DNA of 64,000 nt from Gluconacetobacter diazotrophicus PA1 5 (lineage in GTDB: Bacteria > Pseudomonadota > Alphaproteobacteria > Acetobacterales > Acetobacteraceae): NCBI RefSeq assembly GCF_000021325.1, contig NC_011365.1, forward strand, positions 3,624,001 to 3,688,000, written 5' to 3'. The position numbers and the translations under genes were made by a program. Each line of letters opens with the position of its first letter. The first letter of the stretch is position 1. The notes below the pieces were generated by a model that was given only the letters and a program-made list of their open reading frames with translations, had not been told where the DNA came from and did not search any database. This document shows, piece after piece, positions 31,085 through 41,976 of the stretch.

Positions 31085-32731
31085 ATGAACGATTTGAGTG
31101 ATGGTCTGGCCTTTCTGCCCTTGGGCGGAACGGGCGAGATCGGCATGAATCTCAACCTTTACAGGCTGGGCGGCACATGGCTGGCGGTGGATTGCGGAAT
31201 CGGCTTCAGCGGCAACGACACGCCGGAAGCCGAGATCCTGATGCCCGATCCCGTCTTCATCGTCGACCGCAAGGCGGATCTCGCCGGACTGGTCATCACC
31301 CACGCGCATGAAGACCATCTGGGCGCTGTCGCCCATCTGTGGCCGCGCCTGGGTTGCCCGGTCTATGCCACGCCGTTCGCGGCCGCCGTGCTGCGCCGCA
31401 AGCTGAGCGAGGCCCATCTGCAGCAGCAGGTGAAGATCCACATCATTCCCCCGGGCGGCGAATTCATGGTCGGCCCGTTCGACCTGCGCTTCATCCCCGT
31501 CACCCATTCGGTGCCCGAGGCCCAGGCGCTGGTCCTGCGCACGCCGCAGGGCATCGTGGTGCATACCGGCGACTGGAAGTTCGATCCCACCCCGATGGTC
31601 GGGCCGCCGACCGACATCGCGGCGTTCGAGGCGCTGGGCGACGAGGGCGTGCTGGCCCTGGTCTGCGACAGCACCAACGTGATGACCCAGGGCCCTTCGG
31701 CGTCCGAGGCCGACGTGCGGCGCGGCATGACCGACCTGATCGGTTCGCTGCAGGGGCGGATTGCCGTGACCTGCTTCGCCAGCAACGTGGCGCGGGTGGA
31801 AACCATCGCCAAGGCGGCGCAGGCCGCCGGGCGTTCGGTGGTGATCGTCGGCCGGTCGCTGCGTAACCTGGACGTGGCGGCGCGGGAATGCGGCTACCTG
31901 GTCGATGTGCCGCCCTTCCTGTCGGAACAGGAAGCCAATTCGCTGCCGGATGACGAGGTAGTGCTGATCATCACCGGCAGCCAGGGCGAGCCGCGCTCGG
32001 CCCTGTCGCGCATCGCCAGCGACAGCCATCCCAACATCTCGCTGGGCCAGGGCGATACCGTCATCTACAGCAGCCGCATGATCCCGGGGAACGAACAGGC
32101 GGTCATGCAGGTGCAGGACAACCTGACCCGCCGCGGCGTACGCGTGCTGACCGACCGCGATCATCTGGTGCATGTGTCCGGCCACGCCACCGGCGGCGAC
32201 GTGCGGCGCCTGTTCGACATGGTGCGGCCGCGCTTCGCGGTGCCGGTCCATGGCGAATGGCGCCACCTGACCGCCAATGCCGCCATCGCGCGGGAAAAGG
32301 GTGTGTCCCCCATCCTGCTGGAAGACGGCGACATCCTGAACCTGGCCCCCGGCGCGGTCGAGGTCGTGGACACCGCGCCGACCGGCCGCCTGGTGCTGGA
32401 CGGCGGCCGCCTGCTGCCGATCAATGGCGGGGTGCTGGCCGCCCGTCGGCGCATGCTGTTCAACGGCATGGTCATCGGCAGCTTCGCGGTGGATGATGAG
32501 GGCTACCTGATCGGCGACCCCAAGGTCAGCGCGCCGGGCCTGCTGGACCCCGAGGACCCGGAAACCTCGCGCATGACCGAGGAATTCGGTGACGCCCTGG
32601 ACGAAATCCCCGACGAACTGCGCCGCGACGACACCACCTTCCGCGAGGCCGCGAAGACCGCGCTCCGCCGCGCCCTGGGCCGCAAGCTGCAGAAGCGGCC
32701 GCTGGTCGACGTCCACCTCCTCCGCGTCTGA
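31085..32731 (+). CDS. rnj: Ribonuclease J (metallo-beta-lactamase fold RNase)
   Basis: A 548-residue endo/5'-exonuclease acting in mRNA decay and rRNA maturation. The beta-lactamase core has the zinc site ITHAHEDHLGA (about residues 69-79) and HTGDWKFDP. The beta-CASP domain shows LVCDSTN, ITGSQGEP and the HVSGHATGGD/VPVHGEWRHL pair. A C-terminal domain of about 110 residues completes it. ATG 31085 is supported by the SD; an upstream in-frame TTG is unlikely. It is followed by a large palindrome. Confidence 0.94.
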   Translation: MNDLSDGLAFLPLGGTGEIGMNLNLYRLGGTWLAVDCGIGFSGNDTPEAEILMPDPVFIVDRKADLAGLVITHAHEDHLGAVAHLWPRLGCPVYATPFAAAVLRRKLSEAHLQQQVKIHIIPPGGEFMVGPFDLRFIPVTHSVPEAQALVLRTPQGIVVHTGDWKFDPTPMVGPPTDIAAFEALGDEGVLALVCDSTNVMTQGPSASEADVRRGMTDLIGSLQGRIAVTCFASNVARVETIAKAAQAAGRSVVIVGRSLRNLDVAARECGYLVDVPPFLSEQEANSLPDDEVVLIITGSQGEPRSALSRIASDSHPNISLGQGDTVIYSSRMIPGNEQAVMQVQDNLTRRGVRVLTDRDHLVHVSGHATGGDVRRLFDMVRPRFAVPVHGEWRHLTANAAIAREKGVSPILLEDGDILNLAPGAVEVVDTAPTGRLVLDGGRLLPINGGVLAARRRMLFNGMVIGSFAVDDEGYLIGDPKVSAPGLLDPEDPETSRMTEEFGDALDEIPDELRRDDTTFREAAKTALRRALGRKLQKRPLVDVHLLRV

Positions 32732-32889
32732 GTCGGTCCGTAAACGCGCTCTGGTGGCGATCCGACGCGCGTTTCCTGCGCTTCGCTGCTCACGGCCCAC
32801 AAGGCCGCTCCGCTGCGATGCTCGGAAACACGCGACGGGCGTGCCGCTTTGCGGCACTCTCGCTCACCAGACCACGTTTCCGGACCGAC
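32732..32889. repeat. 158-bp imperfect palindrome (MITE-like or structured RNA element)
   Basis: The left arm 32732-32756 (GTCGGTCCGTAAACG...CTCTGGTG) is the inverted repeat of the right arm 32865-32889 (CACCAGACCACG...CCGGACCGAC), with about 20 of 25 positions pairing. Inside, CCGACGCGCGTTTCC pairs with GGAAACACGCGACGG, and a short perfect hairpin GTGCCGC-TTT-GCGGCAC sits near the right arm. The left arm starts one base after the RNase J stop codon. The right arm is followed by TTTT. No reading frame is convincing. It could be a non-autonomous mobile element or a processing structure; no second copy was seen in this window. Confidence 0.6.
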
Positions 32890-33213
32890 TTTTGTGGGTA
32901 TATCTGAAGGGATCGGGCCCTAAAGGATTACGGCAGGAAAGGCGGTCGCCCTTCCTGCCGTTCCCGGACGTTTTTTTCCCTAGACCCGGCGTATCGTCAC
33001 GACCGGATCAGACGGGCGGGACTGTAGGAGGCTGCGGCGGGCCTGTCACCTGCCTCACGCAGTTGTTGAACGGGCCGGGTTTCACGCCTGGGTGTAGGGG
33101 TGGACGGATACCTGCCGGTGGGGCGTGGCGGCGGCCCGGATTCTGGCGTATTCGTCTTCTCCTGTTTCACGATCCGCCCGGCGTCCGCCGGTTTTTCCGA
33201 GGTTGATAACGGT
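32890..33213 (+). other. Gap before proS with a possible terminator
   Basis: 324 bp without a recognisable gene. ACGGCAGGAA (32930-32939) pairs with TTCCTGCCGT (32952-32961), and a run of seven T occurs at 32971-32977, 10 nt after the stem; this could act as a loose rho-independent terminator for rnj. The proS open frame extends back to 33100, but its family start is at 33214. Confidence 0.4.
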
Positions 33214-34530
33214 ATGCGTCTGTCCCGCGGCTTCCTGCCCACTCTCAAGGAGAATCCTGCCGAGGCGCAGGTCATCTCGCACCGGCTCATGCTGCGGGCC
33301 GGTCTGATCCGCCAGACGGCGGCGGGGATTTATGCGTGGCTGCCGGCCGGCTGGCGCGTGCTGCAGAACATCGCCCGGATCGTGCGCGAGGAACAGGACG
33401 CGATCGGCGCGCAGGAACTGCTGATGCCCACCGTCCAGTCGGCGGAACTGTGGAAGCGGTCGGGCCGCTATGACGCCTACGGCCCCGAAATGCTGCGCAT
33501 CCAGGACCGGCACGAGCGCGAACTGCTGTACGGCCCGACCAACGAGGAAATGATCACCGACCTGTTCGGCCAGGTGGTCAAGTCGTACCGCGAACTGCCG
33601 CAGGTCCTGTACCATATCCAGTGGAAATTCCGTGACGAGGTCCGTCCGCGCTTCGGCGTGATGCGCGGCCGCGAGTTCCTGATGAAGGACGCCTACAGCT
33701 TCGACCTCGATTACGCGTCGGCCGTCGATTCGTACCGGCGGATGATGCTGGCCTACCTGCGCACCTTCCAGCGCCTGGGTGTCCGGGCCATCCCGATGGT
33801 GGCCGATACCGGCCCGATCGGTGGCGAACTGAGCCACGAATTCCTGATCCTGGCGCCCACGGGCGAAAGCGGCGTGTTCTTCGACGGCGCGTTCGAGGAA
33901 CAGGACTGGCTGTCCGACCCGGTGGATATCGACGACCGCGAATCGCTGGATGCGTTCTTCACCCGCATGACCTCGTTCTATGCCGCGACCGACGAAAAGC
34001 ATGACGAGGCCGCCTGGGCCGACGTCCCCGCCGAGCGCCGGCGCGAGGGCAGGGGCATCGAAGTCGGGCACATCTTCCATTTCGGCCGCAAATACACCGA
34101 ATCGATGGATATCACCGTCAGCGGTCCGGACGGCGCGCCGCTCTATCCGGAAATGGGCTCGTACGGCATCGGCGTGTCGCGCCTAGTCGCCGCGATCATC
34201 GAGGCCAGCCATGACGATAACGGCATCATCTGGCCGGACAGCGTGGCCCCCTTCCGCGCCGCGATCCTGAACCTGAAGACGGGGGATGCGGCCTGCGACG
34301 CGATCTGCGAACAGGTGTACGCCGCCGCCCCCGAATCCTTCCTGTATGACGACCGGGGCGAGCGCGCGGGCGTGAAGTTCGCCGATGCCGACCTGATGGG
34401 CCATCCGTGGCAGGTCATCGTGGGCCCCAGGGGCGCCAAGGAGGGCAAGGTGGAACTGAAGCGCCGCGCCGACGGCGCGCGGTTCGAACTGTCGGTGGAT
34501 GACGCCCTGGCCCGAATCCTCGGGGGCTGA
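33214..34530 (+). CDS. proS: Prolyl-tRNA synthetase, short alphaproteobacterial type
   Basis: A 438-residue class II synthetase that charges tRNA-Pro. Motif 2 and its surroundings read [20 protein letters not shown] (about residues 134-153), motif 3 is [16 protein letters not shown], and the anticodon-binding domain follows. It lacks the roughly 180-residue editing insertion found in E. coli ProRS, which is the normal alphaproteobacterial form. ATG 33214 gives the conserved [13 protein letters not shown] start; upstream sequence in frame is not conserved-looking. It is followed 3 bp later by lolC. Confidence 0.95.
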   Translation: MRLSRGFLPTLKENPAEAQVISHRLMLRAGLIRQTAAGIYAWLPAGWRVLQNIARIVREEQDAIGAQELLMPTVQSAELWKRSGRYDAYGPEMLRIQDRHERELLYGPTNEEMITDLFGQVVKSYRELPQVLYHIQWKFRDEVRPRFGVMRGREFLMKDAYSFDLDYASAVDSYRRMMLAYLRTFQRLGVRAIPMVADTGPIGGELSHEFLILAPTGESGVFFDGAFEEQDWLSDPVDIDDRESLDAFFTRMTSFYAATDEKHDEAAWADVPAERRREGRGIEVGHIFHFGRKYTESMDITVSGPDGAPLYPEMGSYGIGVSRLVAAIIEASHDDNGIIWPDSVAPFRAAILNLKTGDAACDAICEQVYAAAPESFLYDDRGERAGVKFADADLMGHPWQVIVGPRGAKEGKVELKRRADGARFELSVDDALARILGG

Positions 34531-34533
34531 TCG

Positions 34534-35773
34534 ATGTTCGGTCCGTTCGAACGGGCGGTTGCCGGCCGGTACCTGCGTGCCCGCAAGGGTGAGCGGTTCG
34601 TGTCCGTCATCGCCATTTTCTCGCTGGTCGGCATCGCGCTGGGTGTGGCCACGCTGATCATCGTCATGTCGGTGATGAACGGGTTCAAGGCCGACCTGAT
34701 GGGGCGGATTCTCGGCCTGAACGGCGATCTCAGCCTGTTCGGCGTGACCCGCACCATCCAGAACTACGACGACCTGGCGGCGACCGTGCGGCAGGTGCCT
34801 GGCGTCGTCACCGCCACACCGCTGATCGAAGGGCAGGTACTGCTCAATTCCGGCAGCTACAACGCGGGCGGGATGGTACGGGGCATGACCCGCGCCGGGC
34901 TGCACGACCTGCATGAAATCAGCGATTCCCTCATCGCCGGGTCGCTGGACGATTTCGCGGGCAATGATGCGATCATCGTCGGCGTGACCCTGGCGGAACG
35001 GGCCGGGCTTTCCGTGGGGTCGAAGCTGACGCTGATCTCGCCCAACGGTGCGGCGACGCCCTTCGGCACCATGCCGCGCATCCGCGCCTATCGCGTGGTC
35101 GCGATCTTCGATGCCGGAATGCACGACTATAATTCCAGCTACGTCTTCCTGCCGCTGCCGGCGGCGCAGATCTATTTCGAAATGCCCGCCCAGGTGACGC
35201 AGGTCCAGGTGACGACCCGGGATGCGACGAACGTCCAGCCGGTGCGCATGGCGATCGAGCAGGCCGTCGCCGACCCGCGCATCCGCGTGCTGGACTGGAC
35301 ACAGAGCAACAACGCCTTCTTCGGCGCGGTCACGGTGGAACAGAACGTGATGTTCCTGATCCTGACCCTGATCGTGCTGGTGGCGGCCTTCAACGTGATT
35401 TCGTCCCTGATCATGATGGTCAAGGACAAGACCGGCGACATCGCGGTGCTGCGCACCATCGGCGCCAGCCGGGGGGCGATCATGCGCATCTTCCTGATGT
35501 GCGGGGCCTCGGTCGGCGTGACGGGCACGGTGGTCGGCACCGTGCTGGGCATCGTGTTCTGCCTGAATATCGAACGCATCCGGCAGGGGCTGCAATCGCT
35601 GACCGGGACCAACCTGTTCAACCCGGAAATCTATTACCTGGAACATCTGCCGGCCAAGCTGGTCTGGTCCCAGGTGTCCGAGGTCATCGTCATGGCGCTG
35701 GTCCTGTCGCTGCTGGCCACGCTCTACCCGTCCTGGCGTGCCGCCCGGACCGATCCCGTCGAGGCCCTGCGCC

Positions 35774-35781
<8 letters not shown>
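34534..35781 (+). CDS. lolC: Lipoprotein-releasing ABC transporter permease (LolC/LolE)
   Basis: A 415-residue inner-membrane permease that releases lipoproteins to the periplasmic carrier LolA. There is one N-terminal helix (about residues 25-48), a large periplasmic MacB-type domain, and then three C-terminal helices with [21 protein letters not shown] and [14 protein letters not shown], hallmarks of the FtsX/LolC family. The single permease plus LolD order proS-lolC-lolD is typical of alphaproteobacteria. The 3' end overlaps lolD by 8 bp. Confidence 0.93.
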
Positions 35782-36487
<706 letters not shown>

Positions 36488-36496
36488 GATCGCGCC

Positions 36497-39400
36497 ATGC
36501 CCCACGCCGATTTCGTCCATCTTCGCGTTCATTCCGCCTATTCGCTCAGCCAGGGGGCGATCCGCATCCCCGAGATCGCGTCCCTGGCGCAGGACATGCG
36601 CATGCCGGCGGTGGCGATCACCGATACCGGCAACCTGTTCGGGGCGCTGGAATTCTCGCAATATTGCTCGGGCAAGGGGGTGCAGCCGATCATCGGCTGT
36701 CAGGTCGGCCTGCCGCCGCGCAACGACAAGCCCGGCGCGCCGGCCGAGCCCGTCGTCCTGCTGGCGCAGGACGAAACCGGGCTGATGAACCTGCAATACC
36801 TGTCTTCGCAGGGGTTCCTGACGGGCGACACCGCCGAGCCGACGGTGACGCTGGACGTGCTGTGCGAGCGGGCGGAGGGACTGATCCTGCTGACCGGCGG
36901 CACGCGCGGCCCGCTGTTCCGCATGCTGGCCGACGGGCAGCAGGACGAGGTCGCGCAGTGGCTGGAACGGCTGCACGCCGCCTTCGGAGACCGGCTGGCG
37001 GTCGAACTGCACCGGCACGGGCTGCCGGTCGAAAAGGCGGTCGAACCCGGCATGATCGCGCTGGCCGACCGGATGGGCCTGCCGCTGGTCGCGACCAACG
37101 AATGCTTCTTCCCCCGGCCGGAGATGTACGAGGCGCATGACGCGCTGCTGTGCATCGCCCAGGGCCGCACGATGGCCGAGCGCGACCGCTGGCGGGTCAC
37201 GCCGGAACATTGGTTCAAGCCCCCCGCGATGATGCGCGACCTGTTCGCGGACCTGCCGGAAGCCTGCGACAACACGCTGGCCATCGCCCGGCGCTGCGCG
37301 GTGCGGGTGGAAACCCGCAAGCCCCTGCTGCCGGTCTGCCCCAAGGTGCAGCCGGGCGCGACCGAGGAGCAGACCCTGCGCGCCATGGCCGAGGACGGGC
37401 TGGCCCGCCGGCTGGCGCGCATGGACATGGATGACGCGACCCGTCAGGTCTATCGCGACCGGCTGACGTTCGAGCTGGATATCATCGCGAAGATGGGCTT
37501 CCCCGGCTATTTCATGATCGTCGCGGACTTCATCCAGTGGGCGAAGGCGCATGACATTCCGGTGGGGCCGGGGCGCGGATCGGGGGCGGGGTCGCTGGCG
37601 GCCTGGGCGCTGACGATCACCGATATCGACCCGATTCCCTTCAACCTGCTGTTCGAACGGTTCCTGAACCCCGAACGCGTGTCGATGCCCGACTTCGACA
37701 TCGATTTCTGCCAGGACCGGCGGGACGAGGTCATCCGCTACGTCCGCGGCGAATACGGTCCCGACCGCGTGGCGCAGATCATCACCTTCGGCAAGCTGCA
37801 GGCCCGGGCGGCGGTACGCGACGTGGGCCGCGTGCTGGGCCTGCCGTTCGGCATGGTCAACAAGGTCGCGGAACTGATCCCCAACAATCCGGCCAAGCCC
37901 GTGACCCTGAAACAGGCGATCGACGGCGAGCCCCGCCTGCAGGAGATGCGCGATACCGACGAGGCGATCCGCCGCCTGATGGAAATCGCGCTCCAGCTCG
38001 AAGGGCTGTACCGCCACGCCAGCACCCATGCGGCCGGCGTCGTGATCGGCGACCGGCAACTGGTCGAACTGGTGCCGCTCTACCGCGATCCCAAGAGCGA
38101 CATGCTGGTCACCCAGTACAACATGAAGTTCGTCGAGCAGGCGGGGCTGGTGAAGTTCGACTTCCTGGGCCTGACCACCCTGACCATCCTGCAGCGCGCC
38201 TGCCAGTTCCTGAAGGGGCTGGACGTGACGGTCGATCTGACCACGCTGCCGCTGGACGACGCCCCGACGTACGAGATGCTGGCGCGCGGCGACACGGGCG
38301 GCGTGTTCCAGTTCGAAGGCGCGGGCATGCGCGACGTGCTGAAGCAGATGCGCCCGACGCGGCTGGAGGACCTGATCGCCGCCGTGGCGCTCTACCGTCC
38401 CGGCCCCATGGCCAACATCCCCGATTACTGCCGCCGCAAGCACGGCGAGGCGTGGGAGCCCCCGCACGAGGAGATCCGCTCGATCCTGGAAGAGACCTAC
38501 GGCATCATGGTCTACCAGGAACAGGTGATGCAGATCGCCCAGAAGATGGCGGGCTACAGCCTGGGCGGTGCCGACCTGCTGCGCCGCGCGATGGGCAAGA
38601 AGATCCGCGCCGAGATGGACAAGCAGCGCGAGATCTTCACCGAGGGCGCGGTCGGTCGCGGCATCGACCCCGAGAAGGCGGCCGAGGTCTTCGACCTGAT
38701 GGCCAAGTTCGCGGATTACGGCTTCAACAAATCCCACGCCGCCGCCTATGCGCTGGTGTCGTACCAGACGGCGTGGATGAAGGCGAACCATCCGGTGCCG
38801 TTCCTGGCCGCCTGCATGTCTCTGGCGCGGGAAAAGACCGACAAGCTGGCGGCCCTGCGGCAGGAGGCCGAGCGGCTGGGCATTCCCGTCCTGCCGCCCG
38901 ACATCAACGCATCGGGGCCGGATTTCACCGTCGAGCGCCTGGCCGACGGCCGCCTGGGCATCCGCTACGCGCTGGCGGCGGTCAAGAAGGTCGGATTCGC
39001 GGCGATGGAGGCCCTGGTGGCGTCGCGCGGCGACCGTCCGTTCGCCGACCTGTCGGACCTGGCGGCGCGTGTGGACCCGCGCCAGTTGAACAAGATGCAG
39101 ATCGAAAACCTGGCCAAGGCCGGGGCCTTCGACACGGTGGTGCCCAACCGCGCCCTGGTCGCGGCGGCGGCGGAGACGGTCCTGCGCCGCGCCAATACCC
39201 AGGCGCAGGAGGCCGCGAGCGGCCAGATCGGCCTGTTCGGCGGCGGAGGGCCCACGCCGGCGCCGGAACCGCTGCGCCTGCCGGACGTGACCGACTGGCC
39301 GGAATTCGAACGGCTGGGGATGGAGGCCGAGGCCATCGGCTTCCACCTGACGGCGCATCCGCTCGATTCATACGGCCTGCTGCTGCGCCGCCTGGGGGCC

Positions 39401-39925
39401 GTGCGCGCCACGGCGCTGGAGGCCGCCGCCCAGGCCGGGCTGACGCGGGTCAAGATCGCCGGCTGCGTGGTCGACCGCAAGGAACGCCCGACCCGCACCG
39501 GCAGCAAGATGGCCTGGGTGCGCCTGTCCGATTCCAGCGGCGGGTGCGAGGTCACGCTGTTTTCCGAGGTCCTGTCGCGCACCCGCGACATCCTGACCGC
39601 CGGCACCGCCGTGCTGGTGACGGCCGATCTGCGCCTGGACGGCGAGGCCCTGCGCATCACCGGCAGCGACGTGGTGGCGCTGGAACAGGCGGCGGCCGAC
39701 GCGGCGGCGGAACTGCGCATCTGGTTCGACCGCGAGGACGCGATCACCCCGATCCACGCCATCCTGTCCGAGGAGAAGGGGGGGCGCGGCAAGGTCATCC
39801 TGCTGCCGTCGGTGGCCGAAACCCGCGATGTCGAGGTGCGGCTGGGCGGCGCCTATCGCGTCACGCCGCGCATGGCCCAGATGATCAAGGCCGTCGCCGG
39901 CGTGGCCCGGGTCGAACAGGGATAG
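36497..39925 (+). CDS. dnaE: DNA polymerase III alpha subunit
   Basis: A 1142-residue replicative polymerase. An N-terminal PHP domain begins at VHLRVHSAYSLSQGAIRIPE. The C-family palm has the metal-binding acid triad around PDFDIDFCQDRRDEVIRYV (about residues 398-416). The fingers, a helix-hairpin-helix region and an OB-fold near residue 985 (IAGCVVDRKERPTRTG) follow. No intein and no frameshift is present. It starts 9 bp after lolD. Antisense open frames of over 1000 codons across it are GC-rich shadows. Confidence 0.97.
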   Translation: MPHADFVHLRVHSAYSLSQGAIRIPEIASLAQDMRMPAVAITDTGNLFGALEFSQYCSGKGVQPIIGCQVGLPPRNDKPGAPAEPVVLLAQDETGLMNLQYLSSQGFLTGDTAEPTVTLDVLCERAEGLILLTGGTRGPLFRMLADGQQDEVAQWLERLHAAFGDRLAVELHRHGLPVEKAVEPGMIALADRMGLPLVATNECFFPRPEMYEAHDALLCIAQGRTMAERDRWRVTPEHWFKPPAMMRDLFADLPEACDNTLAIARRCAVRVETRKPLLPVCPKVQPGATEEQTLRAMAEDGLARRLARMDMDDATRQVYRDRLTFELDIIAKMGFPGYFMIVADFIQWAKAHDIPVGPGRGSGAGSLAAWALTITDIDPIPFNLLFERFLNPERVSMPDFDIDFCQDRRDEVIRYVRGEYGPDRVAQIITFGKLQARAAVRDVGRVLGLPFGMVNKVAELIPNNPAKPVTLKQAIDGEPRLQEMRDTDEAIRRLMEIALQLEGLYRHASTHAAGVVIGDRQLVELVPLYRDPKSDMLVTQYNMKFVEQAGLVKFDFLGLTTLTILQRACQFLKGLDVTVDLTTLPLDDAPTYEMLARGDTGGVFQFEGAGMRDVLKQMRPTRLEDLIAAVALYRPGPMANIPDYCRRKHGEAWEPPHEEIRSILEETYGIMVYQEQVMQIAQKMAGYSLGGADLLRRAMGKKIRAEMDKQREIFTEGAVGRGIDPEKAAEVFDLMAKFADYGFNKSHAAAYALVSYQTAWMKANHPVPFLAACMSLAREKTDKLAALRQEAERLGIPVLPPDINASGPDFTVERLADGRLGIRYALAAVKKVGFAAMEALVASRGDRPFADLSDLAARVDPRQLNKMQIENLAKAGAFDTVVPNRALVAAAAETVLRRANTQAQEAASGQIGLFGGGGPTPAPEPLRLPDVTDWPEFERLGMEAEAIGFHLTAHPLDSYGLLLRRLGAVRATALEAAAQAGLTRVKIAGCVVDRKERPTRTGSKMAWVRLSDSSGGCEVTLFSEVLSRTRDILTAGTAVLVTADLRLDGEALRITGSDVVALEQAAADAAAELRIWFDREDAITPIHAILSEEKGGRGKVILLPSVAETRDVEVRLGGAYRVTPRMAQMIKAVAGVARVEQG

Positions 39926-39949
39926 GGGCAGTTTCCCGCCGCGCCGCGC

Positions 39950-39978
39950 TTGCATTGCACGGCAAAAAAGGTCATATC
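39950..39978 (+). promoter_or_regulatory. Possible promoter of rpsB-tsf
   Basis: TTGCAT (39950-39955) and CATATC (39973-39978) are separated by 17 bp in the 177-bp region between dnaE and rpsB. It would leave a leader of about 115 nt, a usual place for S2 autoregulation, but I cannot see a defined S2 site. Confidence 0.3.
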
Positions 39979-40102
39979 GACGCCCGTCGGCCCCTCGGCC
40001 GGCAATTCGCACGCGAAGCAGTGCCTCTGGTGTCCTGCGGGATTTCCCCCGGGACCGGCGCTTCGCGGAGGACCAACCAGAAGATCAAGGATTTGGCCGA
40101 TC

Positions 40103-40885
40103 ATGGCTATGCCCGATTTCACGATGCGCCAGCTGCTGGAAGCCGGCGTTCATTTCGGACACCACACCCGCCGCTGGAACCCGCGCATGGCGCCGTTCCT
40201 GTTCGGCGTGCGCAACCAGGTTCACATCATCGATCTGCAGCAGACGGTGCCGATGCTGGACCGCGCGCTGAAGGCGATCCGTGACACCGTCGCCGGCGGT
40301 GGCCGCGTCCTGTTCGTCGGCACCAAGCGCGCCGCCGCCGACCAGATCGCCGAGGCCGCGAAGCGGTCCGGCCAGTATTACGTCAACCACCGCTGGCTGG
40401 GCGGCATGCTGACGAACTGGAAGACCATCACCGGTTCGATCAAGCGCCTGCGCCAGATCGACGACATGCTGACCGGGGACACGCACGGCCTGACGAAGAA
40501 GGAAATCCTGGACATCACCCGCAACCGCGAGAAGCTGGAGCGGTCGCTGGGTGGTATCAAGGAGATGGGCGGCCTGCCGGACATCCTGTTCGTGATCGAC
40601 ACGAACAAGGAGAAGCTGGCCGTCGAGGAAGCCAACAAGCTGGGCATCCCGGTCGTCGCGATCCTGGACAGCAATTCCGATCCGCGCGGCGTGACCTTCC
40701 CGATCCCGGGCAATGACGACGCCATCCGCGCCATCGCCCTGTATTGCGAACTGGTGTCGGGCGCGGTGCTGGACGGCATCTCGGCCGAGCTGGGCGCGTC
40801 GGGCCAGGATTTCGGCGCCGCCGAGGAACTGCCGGTCGACACGGCGGCCGAAGCCGCCGCGGCCGAGGCTGCCCCCGCGGCCTGA
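40103..40885 (+). CDS. rpsB: 30S ribosomal protein S2
   Basis: A 260-residue S2 with both family signatures: [20 protein letters not shown] near the N-terminus and [20 protein letters not shown] (about residues 156-175). ATG 40103 gives MAMPDFT; the frame is open further upstream without homology. An acidic Ala/Glu-rich tail of about 25 residues ends the protein. It is upstream of tsf as in nearly all bacteria. Confidence 0.96.
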   Translation: MAMPDFTMRQLLEAGVHFGHHTRRWNPRMAPFLFGVRNQVHIIDLQQTVPMLDRALKAIRDTVAGGGRVLFVGTKRAAADQIAEAAKRSGQYYVNHRWLGGMLTNWKTITGSIKRLRQIDDMLTGDTHGLTKKEILDITRNREKLERSLGGIKEMGGLPDILFVIDTNKEKLAVEEANKLGIPVVAILDSNSDPRGVTFPIPGNDDAIRAIALYCELVSGAVLDGISAELGASGQDFGAAEELPVDTAAEAAAAEAAPAA

Positions 40886-40910
40886 GTGTCGCGGACTGGA
40901 GTTTGACGGG

Positions 40911-40998
40911 TCCCACCCCGCGCCGCCCGGGCGGCGCGGGGTGGGATCTTCACGATGACAGATGCAAGGGCGCGCCCTGCCGTCACGGCAGGGCGCGC
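40911..40998 (+). terminator. Two very stable hairpins between rpsB and tsf
   Basis: A perfect 36-bp palindrome occupies 40911-40946 (18-bp arms, TCCCACCCCGCGCCGCCC and complement). A second hairpin has 13-bp arms, GCGCGCCCTGCCG (40970-40982) and CGGCAGGGCGCGC (40986-40998), with loop TCA. Neither has a T-run. They are likely an attenuator or a processing barrier setting the S2 to EF-Ts ratio. Confidence 0.6.
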
Positions 40999-41021
40999 GC
41001 CTGCCTTGAGGAGTGACGCAT

Positions 41022-41927
41022 ATGGCGGAGATTACCGCAGCCCTGGTGAAGGAACTTCGCGAGAAGACCGGTGCCGGCATGATGGACTGCAAGAAGGCCC
41101 TGAACGAGGCCGGCGGCGAGATCGAGGGCGCGATCGACTGGCTGCGCACCAAGGGCCTGGCGGCGGCCGCGAAGAAGTCGGGCCGCGTGACGGCCGAGGG
41201 CCTGGTGGCCGTGGCCTCGGCCCCCCGCGCTGCCGCGATGGTCGAAGTGAACGCCGAAACCGACTTCGTCGCGCGCAACGAGAGCTTCCAGGCGTTCGTC
41301 GAGGCCGTGGCCCGCGCTGCGCTGACCGCCGGCGAGGACCTGGAGAAGATCAAGGCCGTGGTGCTGGACAGCGGCCGCACCGTCGCTGACGAGCTGACCC
41401 ACCTGATCGCGACGATCGGCGAGAACATGTCGATCCGCCGCGCCCGCGTGCTGAGCGTGCCGTCGGGCGTCGTCGCCAGCTACATCCATTCCGCCGTCCG
41501 TCCGGGCCTGGGCAAGATCGGCGTCCTGGCCGCCATCGAAGCCCCGTCCGAGAGCGAGGCGCTGGAACTGCTGGGCCGCCAGGTCGGCATGCATGTCGCC
41601 GCCACCCGCCCGGCCGCGCTGGACATCGACAGCGTCGATCCCGCGTCGCTGGAGCGCGAGCGTGCGGTGCTGGTCGAGCAGGCCCGTGCCTCCGGCAAGC
41701 CCGAAGCGATCATCGAGAAGATGGTCGAAGGCCGCATCCGCAAGTTCTACGAGGAAGTGGTCCTGCTGGAGCAGGTCTGGGTGCATGACGGCGAAAGCAC
41801 CGTCCGCAAGGTCGTCCAGAAGGCCGGCGCCAAGCTGAGCGGCTTCGATCGCTTCCAGCTCGGTGAAGGCATCGAGAAGGAAGAGAACGACTTCGCGGCC
41901 GAGGTCGCCAAGGCGGCCGGCGTCTGA
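41022..41927 (+). CDS. tsf: Elongation factor Ts
   Basis: A 301-residue nucleotide-exchange factor for EF-Tu. The N-terminal UBA-like signature is [21 protein letters not shown] (about residues 12-32). The core has [20 protein letters not shown], the EF-Tu binding loop. ATG 41022 follows a GAGGAG SD. Coupled genomically to rpsB; unlike many bacteria, pyrH and frr do not follow, and recO does. Confidence 0.96.
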   Translation: MAEITAALVKELREKTGAGMMDCKKALNEAGGEIEGAIDWLRTKGLAAAAKKSGRVTAEGLVAVASAPRAAAMVEVNAETDFVARNESFQAFVEAVARAALTAGEDLEKIKAVVLDSGRTVADELTHLIATIGENMSIRRARVLSVPSGVVASYIHSAVRPGLGKIGVLAAIEAPSESEALELLGRQVGMHVAATRPAALDIDSVDPASLERERAVLVEQARASGKPEAIIEKMVEGRIRKFYEEVVLLEQVWVHDGESTVRKVVQKAGAKLSGFDRFQLGEGIEKEENDFAAEVAKAAGV

Positions 41928-41976
41928 CCGGCACGCGACCCTCTGATCGCAGCCTGAACGGGGCGGGGCCTTCCTG

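Noticed and set aside
33100-33213. N-terminal extension of ProS from GTG 33100
   Set aside because: The family starts at MRLSRGFLP; the extra residues are Gly/Val-rich and not conserved-looking.
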